64,000 bases of DNA from Excoecaria cochinchinensis. Taxonomy: Eukaryota > Streptophyta > Magnoliopsida > Malpighiales > Euphorbiaceae. Positions 12,621 to 23,963 of this stretch are shown here, one piece after another. Location: positions 2,170,001 to 2,234,000 of the forward strand of contig CANTUQ010000158.1 of the NCBI GenBank assembly GCA_947683425.1, in the 5' to 3' direction. The translations under genes and the position numbers were made by a program. Position 1 is the first letter of the stretch; the number at the start of each line of letters is the position of its first letter. The notes under the pieces are model-generated. The model saw nothing but the letters and a program-made list of their open reading frames with translations, had not been told where the DNA came from and made no database searches.

Positions 12621-12713
12621 GTATGTCATCATTTTCTAACTTAGTGCATCCCTTGTGGATTTTCACACTAGCTTTTCTTAGCAGGAAGTGCGTCCTTTTT
12701 CACACAACCATAT
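12621..12713 (+). other. Intron of the antisense gene, 5' part (interrupted by element B)
   Basis: It begins GTATGT and contains the stretch gtgcatcccttgtggatt, conserved in the same place in B (16472-16490) and D (47215-47233). Element B inserted at 12713. The intron resumes at 28925/28930 and ends at AG 29020, about 185 bp in all without B. Confidence 0.65.
12709..12713. repeat. Target-site duplication of element B (left)
   Basis: CATAT here corresponds to CCTAT at 28925-28929, with one mismatch. Confidence 0.6.
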
Positions 12714-12855
12714 TATGATGCGTACCGGGCCCCGCGTGCCGCCCGTAAGACCGCCCGCTCGAGGGCGATCGGGGCATTCGTGGGTCCGTTGGCAACTTGC
12801 AATGAATTGCGAGTGCGTCCATTTTGGGCAACAAGGAGGTTTCATGGAGTCACCA

Positions 12856-12872
12856 CCCAATAGAACATTGGG
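12856..12872. repeat. U5 hairpin CCCAAT-AGAAC-ATTGGG (B, left LTR)
   Basis: The perfect 6-bp stem with loop AGAAC recurs at 26954-26970 and 41658-41674 and in altered form elsewhere in element D's LTRs. A PBS-like sequence overlaps its left side. Confidence 0.7.
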
Positions 12873-14358
12873 AAAATTTCTCTCACCTCGGAGAGCCTAA
12901 GACTGCGCTTATTATCCATTTTGAGCTAACCAAAGGGGTCTTGGAGGGTAAACCTCTCTCCCAAAGGAGCCTAGGATTAACGTCCAAGTCCCGTGGCACA
13001 AGAGGTGTCTTGGAGGTCTTAGTTCCAACGAGTGATCGGATAGACCTCTAGCCTCTTTGAGCCCAAAGACCAGAGCTGGGTTCGGGACTTCTCATCTATT
13101 TCTACCTCGACTCATTTTATGATTAAATTTTGAACTCATTAATTCGCTCTCTCTCCACACGATGCAATTTAATTAAAAGCCCATTTTATTCATGTATTAA
13201 AGCGATAGATAAATAAAAGAATATTAAATCAAAAATTATAATAACACTAGGAGCGGAATACAACTCCCCTTTATAAATGTGCAATACATACATAAGACGG
13301 GAGATTATTTATTTTGAGGACTTTGGTCCTCTCATGCATTTATTGTAAAAATGATGTTTTTATTGTGGGAATTTTTCATTGGATGAAAAATAGGACATCG
13401 GATCCTTAATTTTATGAAAATCTCTCTTTATTAAATATAAAACATTCATCAATTTTTATATGTAGCGAGATACAAAAGGTATATTCATGTACATGAAATA
13501 ATTAATAAATAAACAAATGAATGAATGAAATGACTAAGAAAGTTAGAAAACTAAACCGGACGGAATCCTCTAAGCATGGTAGATTGCCCCTCCAGCTCAG
13601 AACTGTCCAAGAAAATCATATATGCTCACAAAAGGTTAATGAGTGTTAATATACAAAAAGCGCAATATAAATAAAGCTCTAAGACTTGAGGGAGATAAAA
13701 AAGGGGAAAAGGGGTTTGAAAATATGGAAACAGAACCCAGGAACGGCCGCTGCCGAGTGACCGACGGGCGTCAGTCGAGGTGACCGACGTGCCCCGTCGC
13801 TCACTCGAGAGAGGGCGTCTGTGGGTGGGGTGACTGATGGGCATCGGTGAAACAAATGACCCGTTGGTCACCGCTGTCTCAGAAAAAAAAACGACAACAA
13901 AACTAATTTTTCAAAGCAAAAACAGATTTTTACCACAAAAATGAGATGAGAAGGATCAAAATAAAGAAAGATAAAAGCAAAAGTCGAAAAAAAACAAGAA
14001 TAAATCTAAAGATTAAGTAATAAGGAGAAGAAATCCGGAATATTTACCCTCAGATAATATTTTGGTTGGATTTTGATGTCGATTAGAGTCCCGCACGCTC
14101 CACGAGAAGACAAAATGAAAGATCAAAAATAAGGAAAATAGATTGTTTCCTTCTTGATCCTTCAAAAAAACTGAAATTTGGAATAAAAAACCTTAGGAAA
14201 ACTAATTAGATTTAGCTCCTTTTTAATGGTTTGATTCTTAAACTAAAAGAGATTTCCTAATATTTGTATTTGCCGGAGGAGAGAGAAAACACGTGTTAAT
14301 TTTGACAGAGTTTCCCCTTTTGAAATTTTTCCAACCCTTTTTAAGGTGGGAAATGAAA

Positions 14359-14368
14359 GCTTTTATAG
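14359..14368 (-). promoter_or_regulatory. TATA box of the element B LTR (left copy)
   Basis: GTCTATAAAAGC on the minus strand immediately follows ACCGAC/GTCGGT palindromes (14376-14420). The same arrangement lies at 28482-28491 in the other LTR and at 22349-22358 in the nested solo LTR. Confidence 0.7.
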
Positions 14369-14801
14369 ACTAGGGGCGACCGACGAGCGTCGGTTCCACA
14401 GACGGGCGTCGGTTTAATCCTACTGACACAAGGATTCAACCGACGGGACTGCAATTCTCATCGACGGGTGTCGGAGAGGTTGCGTGCTCTAGGAAATCAG
14501 GTTGCGTTCTCTGGACGATCAAGTTCCTCCGACGGGCGTCGAAAAATCCCATAGGCCGTCTGTGACCCGAAGCCACGGTCTTGCCTCTGACAGACGGGCA
14601 GACCGCCGGTGGAGAAAAATACATCTTTTTGACCCAAAAAATTCCCCATTTCCTCCCTCTTTCCTGCGAAGACTGAAAGAACACATTTCTCGTGAAGCAG
14701 GGGACCAAAACCTCCGAATCTCAACCATTTGTACGGACTCAGATATTGATTCCTCATCTGGTAATCTCTAATCCAGACCGCCTCGGAACACGGTGCTTAC
14801 A

Positions 14802-14830
14802 GTTGGCCCCAATTTTGGGGAAAACTAGCG
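14802..14830 (-). other. Polypurine tract region of element B
   Basis: Next to the 3' LTR, the minus strand reads TTTTCCCCAAAATTGGGGCC then AAC before the TGTAAGC terminus. The AAAATTGGGG core recurs at the same position in element D (44430-44452). Confidence 0.65.
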
Positions 14831-15002
14831 CATGAGTGCCTAGATGATACAAAATTCAGAGAAAGGAACAAAAAAAGGAAGAAAAGCGTACCTATAGCGA
14901 TTCTTACCTTCCGTGTCCCTCATCAGGTAGACTTCATCTCAGTCTGCTCAATGGATGGAAATGTCCTTACCGGTCTCGTCTCGACCTATAAGGCGTTGGT
15001 GA

Positions 15003-15835
15003 GATGCAGCGTTCTCTAGCTACGACCTTGGTGGGAAGAGCAGTGTTCTCTAACTGCAACTTCGATTGGTGAGATGCGGTACTCTCTGACCACAATCTCG
15101 AGGTGAAGTTCCCTTGCTAACCCACATTCGATCTGCAAGGTGCGTAGCACTCTTTGGCTGTCGCATGAACTGTGAGATGTAGCGCTCTCTGGATATAGTC
15201 CCAAGGTGAAGAGTAGTGTTCTCTAACTGCAACTTCGGTTGGTGAAGTTCCCTTGCTAACCCCCATCCGATCTGCAAGGTGCGTAGCACTCTCTGGCTGC
15301 CGCGTGAACTGTGAGATGTAGCACTCTCTGGCTACAATCTCGGTGTGAAGAGCAGTGTTCTCTAACTGCAACTTCGATTTGTGAAGTTCCCTTGCTAACC
15401 CCCATCCGATCTGCAAGGTGCGTAGCACTCTCTGGCTGCCGCGTGAACTGTGAGATGTAGCACTCTCTGACTACAATCCCGGTGTGAAGAGCAGTGTCCT
15501 CTAACTGCAACTTCGATTGGTGAAGTTCCCTTGCTAACCCCCATCCGATCTGCAAGGTGTGTAGCACTCTTTGGCTGCCACGTGAACTGTGAGATATAGT
15601 ACTCTCTGACTACAATCCCGGTGTGAAGAGCAGTGTTCTCTAACTGCAACTTCGATTTGTGAAGTTCCCTTGCTAACCCCCATCCGATCTGCAAGGTGCG
15701 TAGCACTCTCTGGCTGCCTCGTGAACTGTGAGATGTAGCACTCTCTAGCTACAATCCCGGTGTGAAGAGCAGTGTTCTCTAACTGTTACTTCGATTTGTG
15801 AAATGCGGTGTTCTCTATCTACAGTCCCGGTTGTG
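15003..15835. repeat. 139-bp tandem repeat array in the 3' region of element B
   Basis: The marker gaagttcccttgctaac recurs at 15105, 15244, 15383, 15522 and 15661, exactly 139 bp apart, with partial units on either side. Each unit contains shorter echoes of tgtgagatgtagcactctc. Because 139 is not a multiple of three, the open frames here are artefacts that shift from unit to unit. Confidence 0.95.
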
Positions 15836-15974
15836 ATCTGCTCTATCGCTGATGTTTATCTTGAACTTTCTTTTTTTTTTTTTCTGCAAAAAAAAGGAAA
15901 ACGCAAATTTGTAGGGTAAATTATAAAAGAGACACGTACCTGTGGCAGTACCTGCCTGTTGGGGTCGTTGTCAG

Positions 15975-16080
15975 TTGATGCTCACCGAGAGGCTTTGATG
16001 CTCACCGAGAGACTTTGATACTCACTGGGAGGTTTTGATGCTCAGGCTTTGATGCTTACTGGGAGACTTTGATGCTCTCT
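15975..16080. repeat. 20-bp tandem repeats ttgatgctcaccgagaggct
   Basis: The first four units start at 15975, 15995, 16015 and 16035, and two imperfect ones follow. They lie just beyond the 139-bp array in element B. Confidence 0.85.
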
Positions 16081-16606
16081 GAAAAATCTAGAAAAGCGTC
16101 TTCTTGCTTCATGGACTCTGACCCACAATCTTCTGACCCGTGTGCATCTTTGCCCCCGGACTTGGGTTGATTGCTTGAAATGATATTTTAACTGATGTTG
16201 TCACTCGAATTTTGTCGGTGTCCGCATCAAATCTCTCTTTCTGCAAGACTTAGAAAGCCAAATATGCAGGAAAAAATGGTGAGCATGCACGTGAGATGCA
16301 TGTGTATGCAGCAATGCAAGATAAGAATTCATCCAAATGGATGTAGAGGCGATGGCCGATTGGTCGCAATTTGCAGTAAGATCAGTGCCTTCTGGAATTG
16401 CTTTTAAATTTTGTGCTTTTGGGGGATTACGAGGTTCTCATCTGAAACCTGTAGTCATTACTTTAAGGTAGTGCGTCCCTTGTGGATTTTCACACTACCT
16501 TTTCTTGGCGGAAAATACGTCCTTTCGGATTTTCACACAACCCTATGCCTTACTTTTGCCTGAAGTAAATCCTACTTATTCCAGCGGCTTTTTATTTTTT
16601 TTTCAG
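16081..16606 (+). other. Non-coding part of element B including the antisense intron
   Basis: 16110-16180 (gtgcatctttgccccc) matches element D at 47066-47085. 16440-16606 corresponds to the antisense intron of element C and ends in a T-rich tract and TTTCAG (16601-16606). Exon 1 of the antisense gene is absent here. Confidence 0.55.
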
Positions 16607-17130
16607 GTCTGCCTGCAAGAGAAGCTGAGGATGTTGTCAGAGCCACCTCCCCGAGTCATTTCGCAGTACTCCTCGAGACACTTGCCCCCGCGTCGACGGC
16701 TGTATACATGCGCCACTGCTGATGAAGGCATTGCCAGATTTAGCGAGCTGTCTGATGATGATACCGGTTTCATGTCTGCCTGGTTACCTCTGTCCCATGT
16801 GATCATTGATGGACCATCGGGGTGTGTTCCCCTCTGTGGGCTCCGTCAGGCTACTTTCCATATCACAGCTCGGTGTGCTCGCTAGCTTGGGATGATCCAA
16901 GATGTGGTGAGGGTCCCACTATCTTTTCGGGGAGGAGCTCTTTCTGCTGCCTTGCTTCTCAGTATCATGAACTGTGGAGCCGACTACCAGTGAAGACTAT
17001 CATTCCTCGGTTCGGAGCTCATTCTGTGGCTTCCACTAGCGAGTACAAGAGATGGGTCCTTAGCCCGGCATCTAACAATAGGATGCGAGGGCTCAAGCAT
17101 CAGACCGGCGAGAGCAGCAGAAGGACCTAG
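16607..17130 (+). pseudogene. Antisense DUF7745/mobile-domain-like gene, exon 2, element B copy
   Basis: After the TTTCAG acceptor the frame reads VCLQEKLRMLSEPPPRVI and so on, aligning with exon 2 of element C (LQEKLKLLSEPPPRVI). Motifs in order: LSEPPPRVISQYS, DDDTGFMSAWLPLS, ATFHITARCAR, a TAG where C has Gln, LGMIQDVVRVPLSF and, after a frameshift near 16985, EYKRWVLSPASNNR and ESSRRT before the stop at 17128-17130. The R-Q-L-G-x-x-Q-D-V motif is what I associate with plant mobile-domain-like proteins. Exon 1 is missing, so this copy cannot make the full product. It is antisense to gag-pol and about 390 bp beyond the pol stop. Confidence 0.7.
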
Positions 17131-17521
17131 CTTAGTTTACATATGTACACTTTTTGAGTATTACATTTCTTTTTAATGCAGAACTAGAAAATGACGGAAA
17201 TGAGAAGAATAATTCTTATTTTATTTCACGAAATTATGTACATTTCCATAGAATTTCAGCATACATGATCAGTTTTGACATTAACTCGACTGTGCATGCC
17301 CTATGAATATATGAAACCAAATTTTAACAGCATCGACTCCTGTTACCAATCGGCCCTCACGGGTTTTCACGCTTGGACATTTTCTCTCGTGCCTCTAATA
17401 TTTGCACAGGATGCCTTTTTTCGGTTTTCACCCTGTCGAGGCGCCCAATTTTAGCAAGGCCGCCTTTTTTCAGTTTTCGACCCGCTGGGCATTTTATTCT
17501 CTTCTTTTTATTTTGTAGTCT

Positions 17522-18931
17522 TTAGCCATGGAACCTTTTGAGTCTGTCGACATTGATCGGTTCTTTGAACTCATTACCGTCGCTATCCGATAAGATTGCA
17601 GCTCCTTTGGACAATAGCTTCTTGAGGATAAACGGCCCCTCCTAGGTTGGTCTAAATTTTGCTCTGATATCCTGTATACCCGGCCTCATCTGTTTGAACA
17701 CCAAGTCCCCCTCCTTCAGCGGATGCCTTTTCACCTTTTTTCCAAATGATCTGGCCAGCCTCTTCTGATAGATCTGATTATGATAGTAAGCTTTTAGCCT
17801 ACTCTCATCCAATAAGTTCAAATGCTGTAATCTCTGTCGTGCCCATTCGGCCTTTGGAATCTGAGCTTCCATGACTACTCTCAGCGATTTGAGCTTTACC
17901 TCGACTGGCAGCACTGCCTCTATCCCATAAACCAGAGAATACGGCATAGAGCTCGTAGATGTCCTCACCGTCGTTCTGTAACCCTACAGTGCAAAGGGTA
18001 GCTTTTCTGCCCAGTCATTGTAGGTTTGGACCATCTTGGCCAGGATCTTCTTCATATTCTTATTGGCGGCCTCTACTGCCCCGTTATCTTGTGGTCAATA
18101 GGGAGAGGATTTATGGTGCTCGATTTCGTACTTCTCAAGAAGCTTCCTGGTTTCCCCCATGAACTGCACCCCGTTATCAGACACTATGTTATGTGGGAGG
18201 CCGTATCTGCAGATCAGATTTCTTTCAATGAACCTGGCCATGTCTCTTGCGTCGATCTTCTTGAAGGATTCCGCCTCTACCCATTTCATAAAATAGTCGA
18301 TTGCGACTATTATGCATCTGTGCCCATTGGACGCCATAGGGCGGATCTCTCCGATAATGTCTATTCCCCAAGCAGCGAATGCCCAAGGTGATGTTAGACT
18401 GTGTAGCTCTGGCACTGGCAAGTGCCTTAAATCTGCGTACTGCTGGCATACCTGGCACTGCTTAACATATTTTGAGCAATCGTTGTCCATCGTAAACCAA
18501 TAGAAGCCTTGCCTTATGATCTTCTTCGCCAGGGTTAACCCATTCATATGAGCCCCACAGACGCCTGCATGGGTTTCTTCCATCACCCTCCGGGCTTCCC
18601 TTTCGTTTAAGCACCTGAGCTGGATACCATCCGTCTGCCTTTTGTATAACACCCCGTCTAAGGATATGAACTGAGTGGATAGGCTTCGGATCATCCTCTG
18701 ATCTTTTTCGGTAGCTTCCTCTGGAAATCTCACATTTTCCAAGTAATTCATGATGTCAAAGTACCATGGCTTTCCATTTACTACTTCTACTTCCATTATT
18801 GGTTTGATCTCGAAGCTAGGCCTCTCAGAACTCGAAATCAGGACAGGCCTCATACCTATCCCTTTATGATTATACCATATCGACACCAGAGTTGCCAGTG
18901 CATCAACCAGACGGTTCTCCTCCCTCGGCAT
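17522..18931 (-). pseudogene. Integrase and pol C-terminus of element B
   Basis: This frame would insert element cDNA into host DNA. A zinc-binding HAGVCGAH...CSKYVKQCQVCQ segment is followed by the catalytic core: Asp in WGIDIIGEIRP, Asp in IVSDNGVQF and Glu in NGAVEAANK. The C-terminal part includes PYSLVYGIEAVLPVE and DLVFKQMRPG, and the frame ends PINVDRLKRFHG then stop at 17522-17524. All three catalytic residues are present, but stops at about 18092, 17967 and 17640 interrupt the frame. The ending is shared with element C (39612). Confidence 0.85.
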
Positions 18932-18967
18932 AGAGCGAAACGTACAGGTCTTGAACTGCCCACATAG

Positions 18968-19603
18968 CTACTTCAGATATTCAACATAAGGTACCAGCCG
19001 CTCTTCCTTTATAGCCCACTCACCTCGGATTTGGCTGATTACCAAGGATGAGTCACCAAAAACCTCTACATTCTTTGCCCCCAATGCAGCTAAGGCTTCT
19101 AACCCGAAGGTGCACGCTTCATATTCAGCTTCATTGTTGGTGACCCTGTATCTCAACTTCTTGGCCAACGGGAGCTTCTCATCATCTGGGATTGTCAAAA
19201 TGATTCCGACTCCTACCCCCTTGCTATTTACAGCCCCATCAAAATATAACTGCCATCCTTGGACCGAAATTGTGGCTATGCTCTCATCAGGAAAATTGAA
19301 TTCAGGTGCGTCGCCCTGAATGGGATGATTAGCAAGAAACTCTGCTACTGCTCGCCCCTTGATAGTTTTGCGAGTGATGTATTCGACATCGAACTCTTGT
19401 AGTAATAGCAACCACCTTCCCATCTTACCAAGCAAAGACGGCGCTTCTTGCAAATACCTCAAAGGATTCTGCTTTGCCACTGCATGAACCCTATACGAAT
19501 GGAAGTAGTGCCTAAGCTTCTTTGACGCCCAAATCACTGCCAGGCAGATCTTCTCTACTTGAGCATATTTTATCTCGTAGGCCAGGAACTTCTTGCTGAG
19601 ATA
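18968..19603 (-). pseudogene. RNase H and archaeal-type RNase H of element B
   Basis: The end of the retroviral RNase H/connection (ASKKLRHYFHSYRVHAVA, GRWLLLLQEFDVEYITRK, GRAVAEFLANH) is followed by a second RNase H fold: LYFDGAVNSKGVGVGIIL, NNEAEYEACTFGLEAL and VFGDSSLVISQIRGEW. The Asp, Glu and Asp of the second domain are visible. A second, archaeal-type RNase H between RNase H and integrase is a hallmark of the Tat clade. A stop at 19604 separates this part from RT and another at 18965 from integrase. Confidence 0.85.
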
Positions 19604-21268
19604 CTAAACCACGAATTCCACCCCGAACTCATCTTCCTGAGCCATTATGGCTCCCACGGAACCATCCTCCACTGCCAGATACAAGATAAGTGGCTTGATC
19701 GGTTTCGGTGGCCTCAGCACTGGCGGATTTAGCAGATATTCCCTGATGCTATCAAAAGCTCTCTGGCAGTCTTCATTCCAAACCACAGGCTGATCCTTTC
19801 TGAGCACCTTGAAGATTGGATCGCATATCGAAGTGAGCAATGCAATGAATCGGCTGACATATTGTAGCTTGCCTAGGAAGCTTCTCACCTTCTTCTCTTT
19901 TTGTGGCACGTGCATCTCTCTAATGGCCTTCACCTTGTCTGGGTCAATTTCAATTCCCCTCTGGCTGACGACATGCCCCAGTAGCTTTCCTGAAGTTACT
20001 CCGAAGATACACTTCTTGGGATTAAGTCGCAGGCTGTACTTATCAATCCTAGTGAAGAACTTCTCTAAAGCTTCGAAATGGCCCTCCCTAGTGGCTGACT
20101 TGACCATCATGTCGTCTACGTAGACCTCCACTTCCTTGTGGATCAAGTCGCTTAGGATCTTCGTTACCATTCTCCGGTACGTAGCCCCAGCATTCTTTAG
20201 GCCGAAAGGCATTACTCTGTAGGCGTAGGTCCCCCATTCCGTGATGAAGGCTGTCTTAATCCGGTTGACTATCTTGTTAAGGATCTGGTTGTAGCCCACA
20301 TAACCATCCCCAAAACTGTACATCGCGCAGTTGGCAGCACTATCTATCAACACGTCAATGTGGGGTAGCGAAAAATCGTCTTTAGGGCAGGCCTTATTTA
20401 GATCTCGATAATCCACACATACCCTTACCTTTCCGTTCTTCTTTGCTACAGGGACTACATTTGCTAGCCATGTAGGATACTGCACTTCCACCAGGAATTT
20501 GGCTTCGATCTGCTGCCGAATCTCCGCTTTAACCTTATCTGCCCATTCTGGCCTAAGTCTCCTCAACTTCTGTTTTACAGGCTTATGGTCTGGATACGTT
20601 GGAATAGCATGCTCTGCGATGTTCCGATCAATCCCTGGCATGTCGTCGTAGGTCCAGGCAAAAACTTTTTCATATTTTTTTATTATTCTCTCGATTTTTT
20701 CTCTCTTATCAGGATTTATATTCGATGCTATTAAGATTTCCTTCGGATTTTCCGAGGTTCCAAGATCAAAAGGCGTGGTGTCAGTGGAATCAATATCAAA
20801 AATAGATGGGATATGATCATGTTCATGCATGTTGAGATTGTTGGAAACATCGCACAAATAAGCAAAATCATTAATCTTACTAATAATATTATTATTGTCA
20901 TTTACATCATAAAAAAGTTCCGGAATAAAAAGATAATCTAAGCTAGTATCTTCTTCAGCTTCCGTTGAGGTCGATGCTGCAGCAGCTTGTGCCTCGGCTT
21001 CCTGGCTTGGCAGAGGCCTTTCAGCTATCCCTGAGGAAATCTTCAAATCCCCAATCTTCAGTTCTGGCTCTACCATTTTTTCCTTCCCTTTCAGCCTGGC
21101 AGCTAACATCTTTTCGGTGACAACCTCTTCGGGCTCATTCCTACCCCAGGCAATGCATTGGGTCGTAACTTCCTCATCCCAGAAGTCCTCAGCCACCTCA
21201 ATAACTCCCACATCCCAGTCAAAAACATCACTGAAGATCTCAAATCCAGGGACAATCTTTCCATCCAC
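19604..21268 (-). pseudogene. Reverse transcriptase of element B
   Basis: This 554-codon open stretch copies element RNA in the intact family. An acidic variable linker precedes FAWTYDDMPGIDRNIAEHAI, then KKNGKVRVCVDYRDLNKACP, DDFSLPHIDVLID, FGDGYVGYNQI and the catalytic EVYVDDMMVKS. The thumb and the start of RNase H follow. The catalytic YVDD is intact, and the family usually has Met before Asp-Gly where Gly is found here. Element C has the homologous region at 62722-63219 and D a small part at 51485-51930. Confidence 0.9.
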
Positions 21269-21427
21269 TCACTGTGGCTCATCTTCACCAGTGTAAGCAC
21301 ATACTGAGGATGCGGGCACAAAACTTTTTGAAATGTGAGGGATCTTTTACGTCCTCTTTTTCTTGCCAAGTCCGCCTTTGTACCCCAAACTCTTCCGATC
21401 TTTCTGACCTAGAGTAGTGATTGCGGA

Positions 21428-21915
21428 TTACGGCCCCTGCAAATTTCTACCAAGACCAGCCCCAGGGAGATAGTGCATCCTCTTCATCATATTAACCACT
21501 GGAGGGCTATCCACTGTCCTCTGCTCTTCCCCTATTACCGATACATGAAAACCACTGAATGGCTGATTAGCAATCTCTAGGGCCGATACTTGATTATCCC
21601 TGGCCGCCTTAATGGTTACCACCTCGCCTTCATGTGGGAATTTTATCATCTGGTGTAGCGTAGACGACACTCCCCCTAGTTTATGAAACCAGGGCCTCCC
21701 AAGCAATGCCGAGAAGTTGGCCGGAATGGGCAAAACTACAAATTCTATCTCTGTCTCAATAGGTCCAGCCTTGACCAAAGTCTTAAACGTCCCCGAAGCT
21801 TGCCTTTTAGAATTATCTTAAGCTGTAATAGTCAAATCTAACTCGCTAAGCATACCCTTATCCAAACCGAAAGCCTGAAGTGCCACCAGAGGGCAAACAT
21901 TTATAGATGACCCGT
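21428..21915 (-). pseudogene. Aspartic protease region of element B, C-terminal part
   Basis: The gag-protease frame ends at 23964 in VMVDDG and resumes here as SSINVCPLVALQAFGLDKG once the nested solo LTR is removed. Asp-Asp-Gly-Ser-Ser is the protease active-site motif. Further on come VLPIPANFSALLGRPWFHK, the typical second half of a retropepsin fold in this clade, and a G-patch-like GAGLGRNLQG end. Stop codons occur near 21822 and at 21428. The insertion splits the active-site motif. Confidence 0.8.
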
Positions 21916-23958
21916 TGTAAGCACCGTGTCCCGGAGCGGTCCGGATCAGAGGTTACCCTATGATGAAATCAGTATCCGAGCCTGCATAAATGGTTTGGAT
22001 TTGGAGGTTTGAGTCTCGCGTTCCACGAGAAGTGAGTCTTTTTACCTTTCGTAGGCACAGGGGGAGAAAACAGGGGATTTTCGAGTCAAAAAGGTATGTT
22101 TTCCTCCACAGACGGCCGGCCCGTCTGTGAGGCTAGCCCGTCGCTTAGGGTAACAGACGGCCTATGGTATTTTCCGACGCCCGTCGGAAAATCACCGCCC
22201 CTGTCAGAGCGCCGCCTGATTTCCCGGAGCACGCAACCTTTTTGACGCCTGTTGGTGGATGTGGCAGGACCGTCGAACGAATCCTTGTGTCAGAAGGATT
22301 CTTCCGACGCCCGCCTCTATACACCGATGCCCATCGGTTGTGTCTGGCTTATAAAAGCGCCGGATTTTCACTAGAAAAGGGTTCCAAAAATTTTCAAGAG
22401 GGGAAACTCTGCCCAAATTCAAGCATATTTTCTCTCTCTTCCAGCAAACACATTTCATAAAGAAATCTCTTTTAAAGGAGGATCAAATCAATAAAAAGGA
22501 ACTAAAAACTCATTAGTCTTCTTTAGATTTTGATTCCAAAGTTAATCTTTTGAGGGGTAAAAGAGGAAATAGTCCATTTTTCCTTCCTTTAATCCTTCAT
22601 CTTGCTTTTCGTGGAACACGCGGGGCTCTAATCAACACAAGAATCTCACCCAAAGCAATTATCTGAGGGTGAATATTCCGGATTCCTTCCCCATATCATT
22701 TCATATTTACTCCTTATTTTGTTGATTCTTTCAATTTTGTCATTATTCTTCTTTATTTTGACTCTCCTTATCTCATTTTGTGTTAAAACCATTTTTTGAC
22801 TTATAAAAAAGAGTTCTTTTTACTGTTTTTTCGGAGACAGCGGTGACCGACGGGTCATCTTCTTTACCGATGCCCGTCGGTCACCCCACTCACAGACGCT
22901 CTTCCACTTGAGTGAGCGATGGACCTGTCGATCAATTTGATAGACTCCCGTCGGTCACCTAAGAAAGGCCGTCGTTGGGTTCTGTTTCCACATCTTCAAA
23001 TCTTTTCTATCTCTTTCAAGTCCTTTTGACTTTATTTATGTTGATTTTTCATATATTGACATCCTTTAACTTTCTGTGAGCAATGTATTGATTTCCCGGG
23101 ACCATCCTGAGCTTGAGGGGTTATCTACCATATTCGGAGGATTTCGTCCGGTTTAGTTTCCTAACCTTCTTGATTATTTCCTTCATTTGTTATTCATTGA
23201 CTATTTTATGTACATAGATATACTCTTTTCATATCTCGCTAAGTGTAAAAATGGATCAATGTTTTATACTCAATAAAATTGAGGTTTGTGTAAATGCAAG
23301 GGTCCAATGTCCTATTTTTTATCCAATAGAAATCATCACAAATAAAAACATCCAATTTTAATAACGATGTATGCGAGGACCAAAGTCCTCAAAGTAAGCA
23401 ATGCCCCGATTCGTGTATGCGTCGCACATTTACAAAAGGAGTTGTATTCCGCTCCTTGTATTATTGTAATTTATTGCCTTTGATATTTATTTGCCTATTT
23501 ACAGCTTTCCAAATGTGAATGGATGCGCCTTTGATTAATTGCATCATGTGGAGAGAGAGCGAACTAATGATAATTAAAATTTGATCATAAAATAATCGAG
23601 GTAGAAATAGATGAGAAATCCTGGACCCAGCTCTGGTCTTTGGGCTTAAAGAGGCTAGAGGTTTACCCTCCAAGACACCTTTTTGTGCCACGAGACTTTA
23701 GCGCTAATCCTAGGCTCCTTAGGGCGAGAGGTTTACCTTCCAAGACCCCTCTGGCTGGCCCAAAATGGATGCAAAGCGCAGTCTTAGGCTCTCCGAGGCG
23801 AGAGTAACTTTCCCAATGTTCTATTAGATGGCGACTCCATGAAACCTCCTTGTTGCCCAACATAGAAGCACTTGCGATTTATTACAAGCTGTCAACGGAC
23901 CCACAAATGCCCCGATTGCCCTCGAGCGGGCGGCCGCGGGGATCCGGCGCGCGTCACA
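21916..23958 (+). mobile_element. Solo LTR of the element B family, nested in B
   Basis: The 2043-bp LTR lies in the opposite orientation to B, starts TGTAAGCACCG and ends GCGCGTCACA. A perfect 5-bp duplication CCCGT flanks it (21911-21915, 23959-23963). It contains ACCGAT/ATCGGT-type palindromes (22110-22340, 22845-22980), a TATA box at 22349-22358 and the U5 block with TGGCGACTCCATG at 23830-23842. No internal sequence is present, so it arose by LTR-LTR recombination of a complete insertion. Confidence 0.92.
22349..22358 (+). promoter_or_regulatory. TATA box of the nested solo LTR
   Basis: TTATAAAAGC lies 12 bp after the palindrome ACCGATGCCCATCGGT (22322-22337). Confidence 0.7.
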
Positions 23959-23963
23959 CCCGT

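Larger units (their letters stand above)
12714..14801 (-). mobile_element. 3' LTR of element B
   Basis: It pairs with 26824-28924 along its length; a visible difference is about 12 bp of extra sequence near 12747. The minus-strand sequence starts TGTAAGCACCG and ends GTCATA or ATCATA, where the related solo LTR ends GTCACA. It contains ACCGAC/GTCGGT palindromes around 13760-13860 and 14376-14560 and a TATA box. Confidence 0.9.

Noticed and set aside
15016..15706. Overlapping 103-residue minus-strand open frames with near-identical proteins
   Set aside because: They are shifted by exactly 139 bp along a tandem array in non-coding DNA; no start context or homologue in other elements.
23926..23958. 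NotI-, BamHI- and BssHII-like sites in a row suggest cloning-vector contamination
   Set aside because: The same CG-rich sequence, with small differences, forms the terminus of both B LTRs (12716-12770, 26826-26870), so it is natural LTR sequence.
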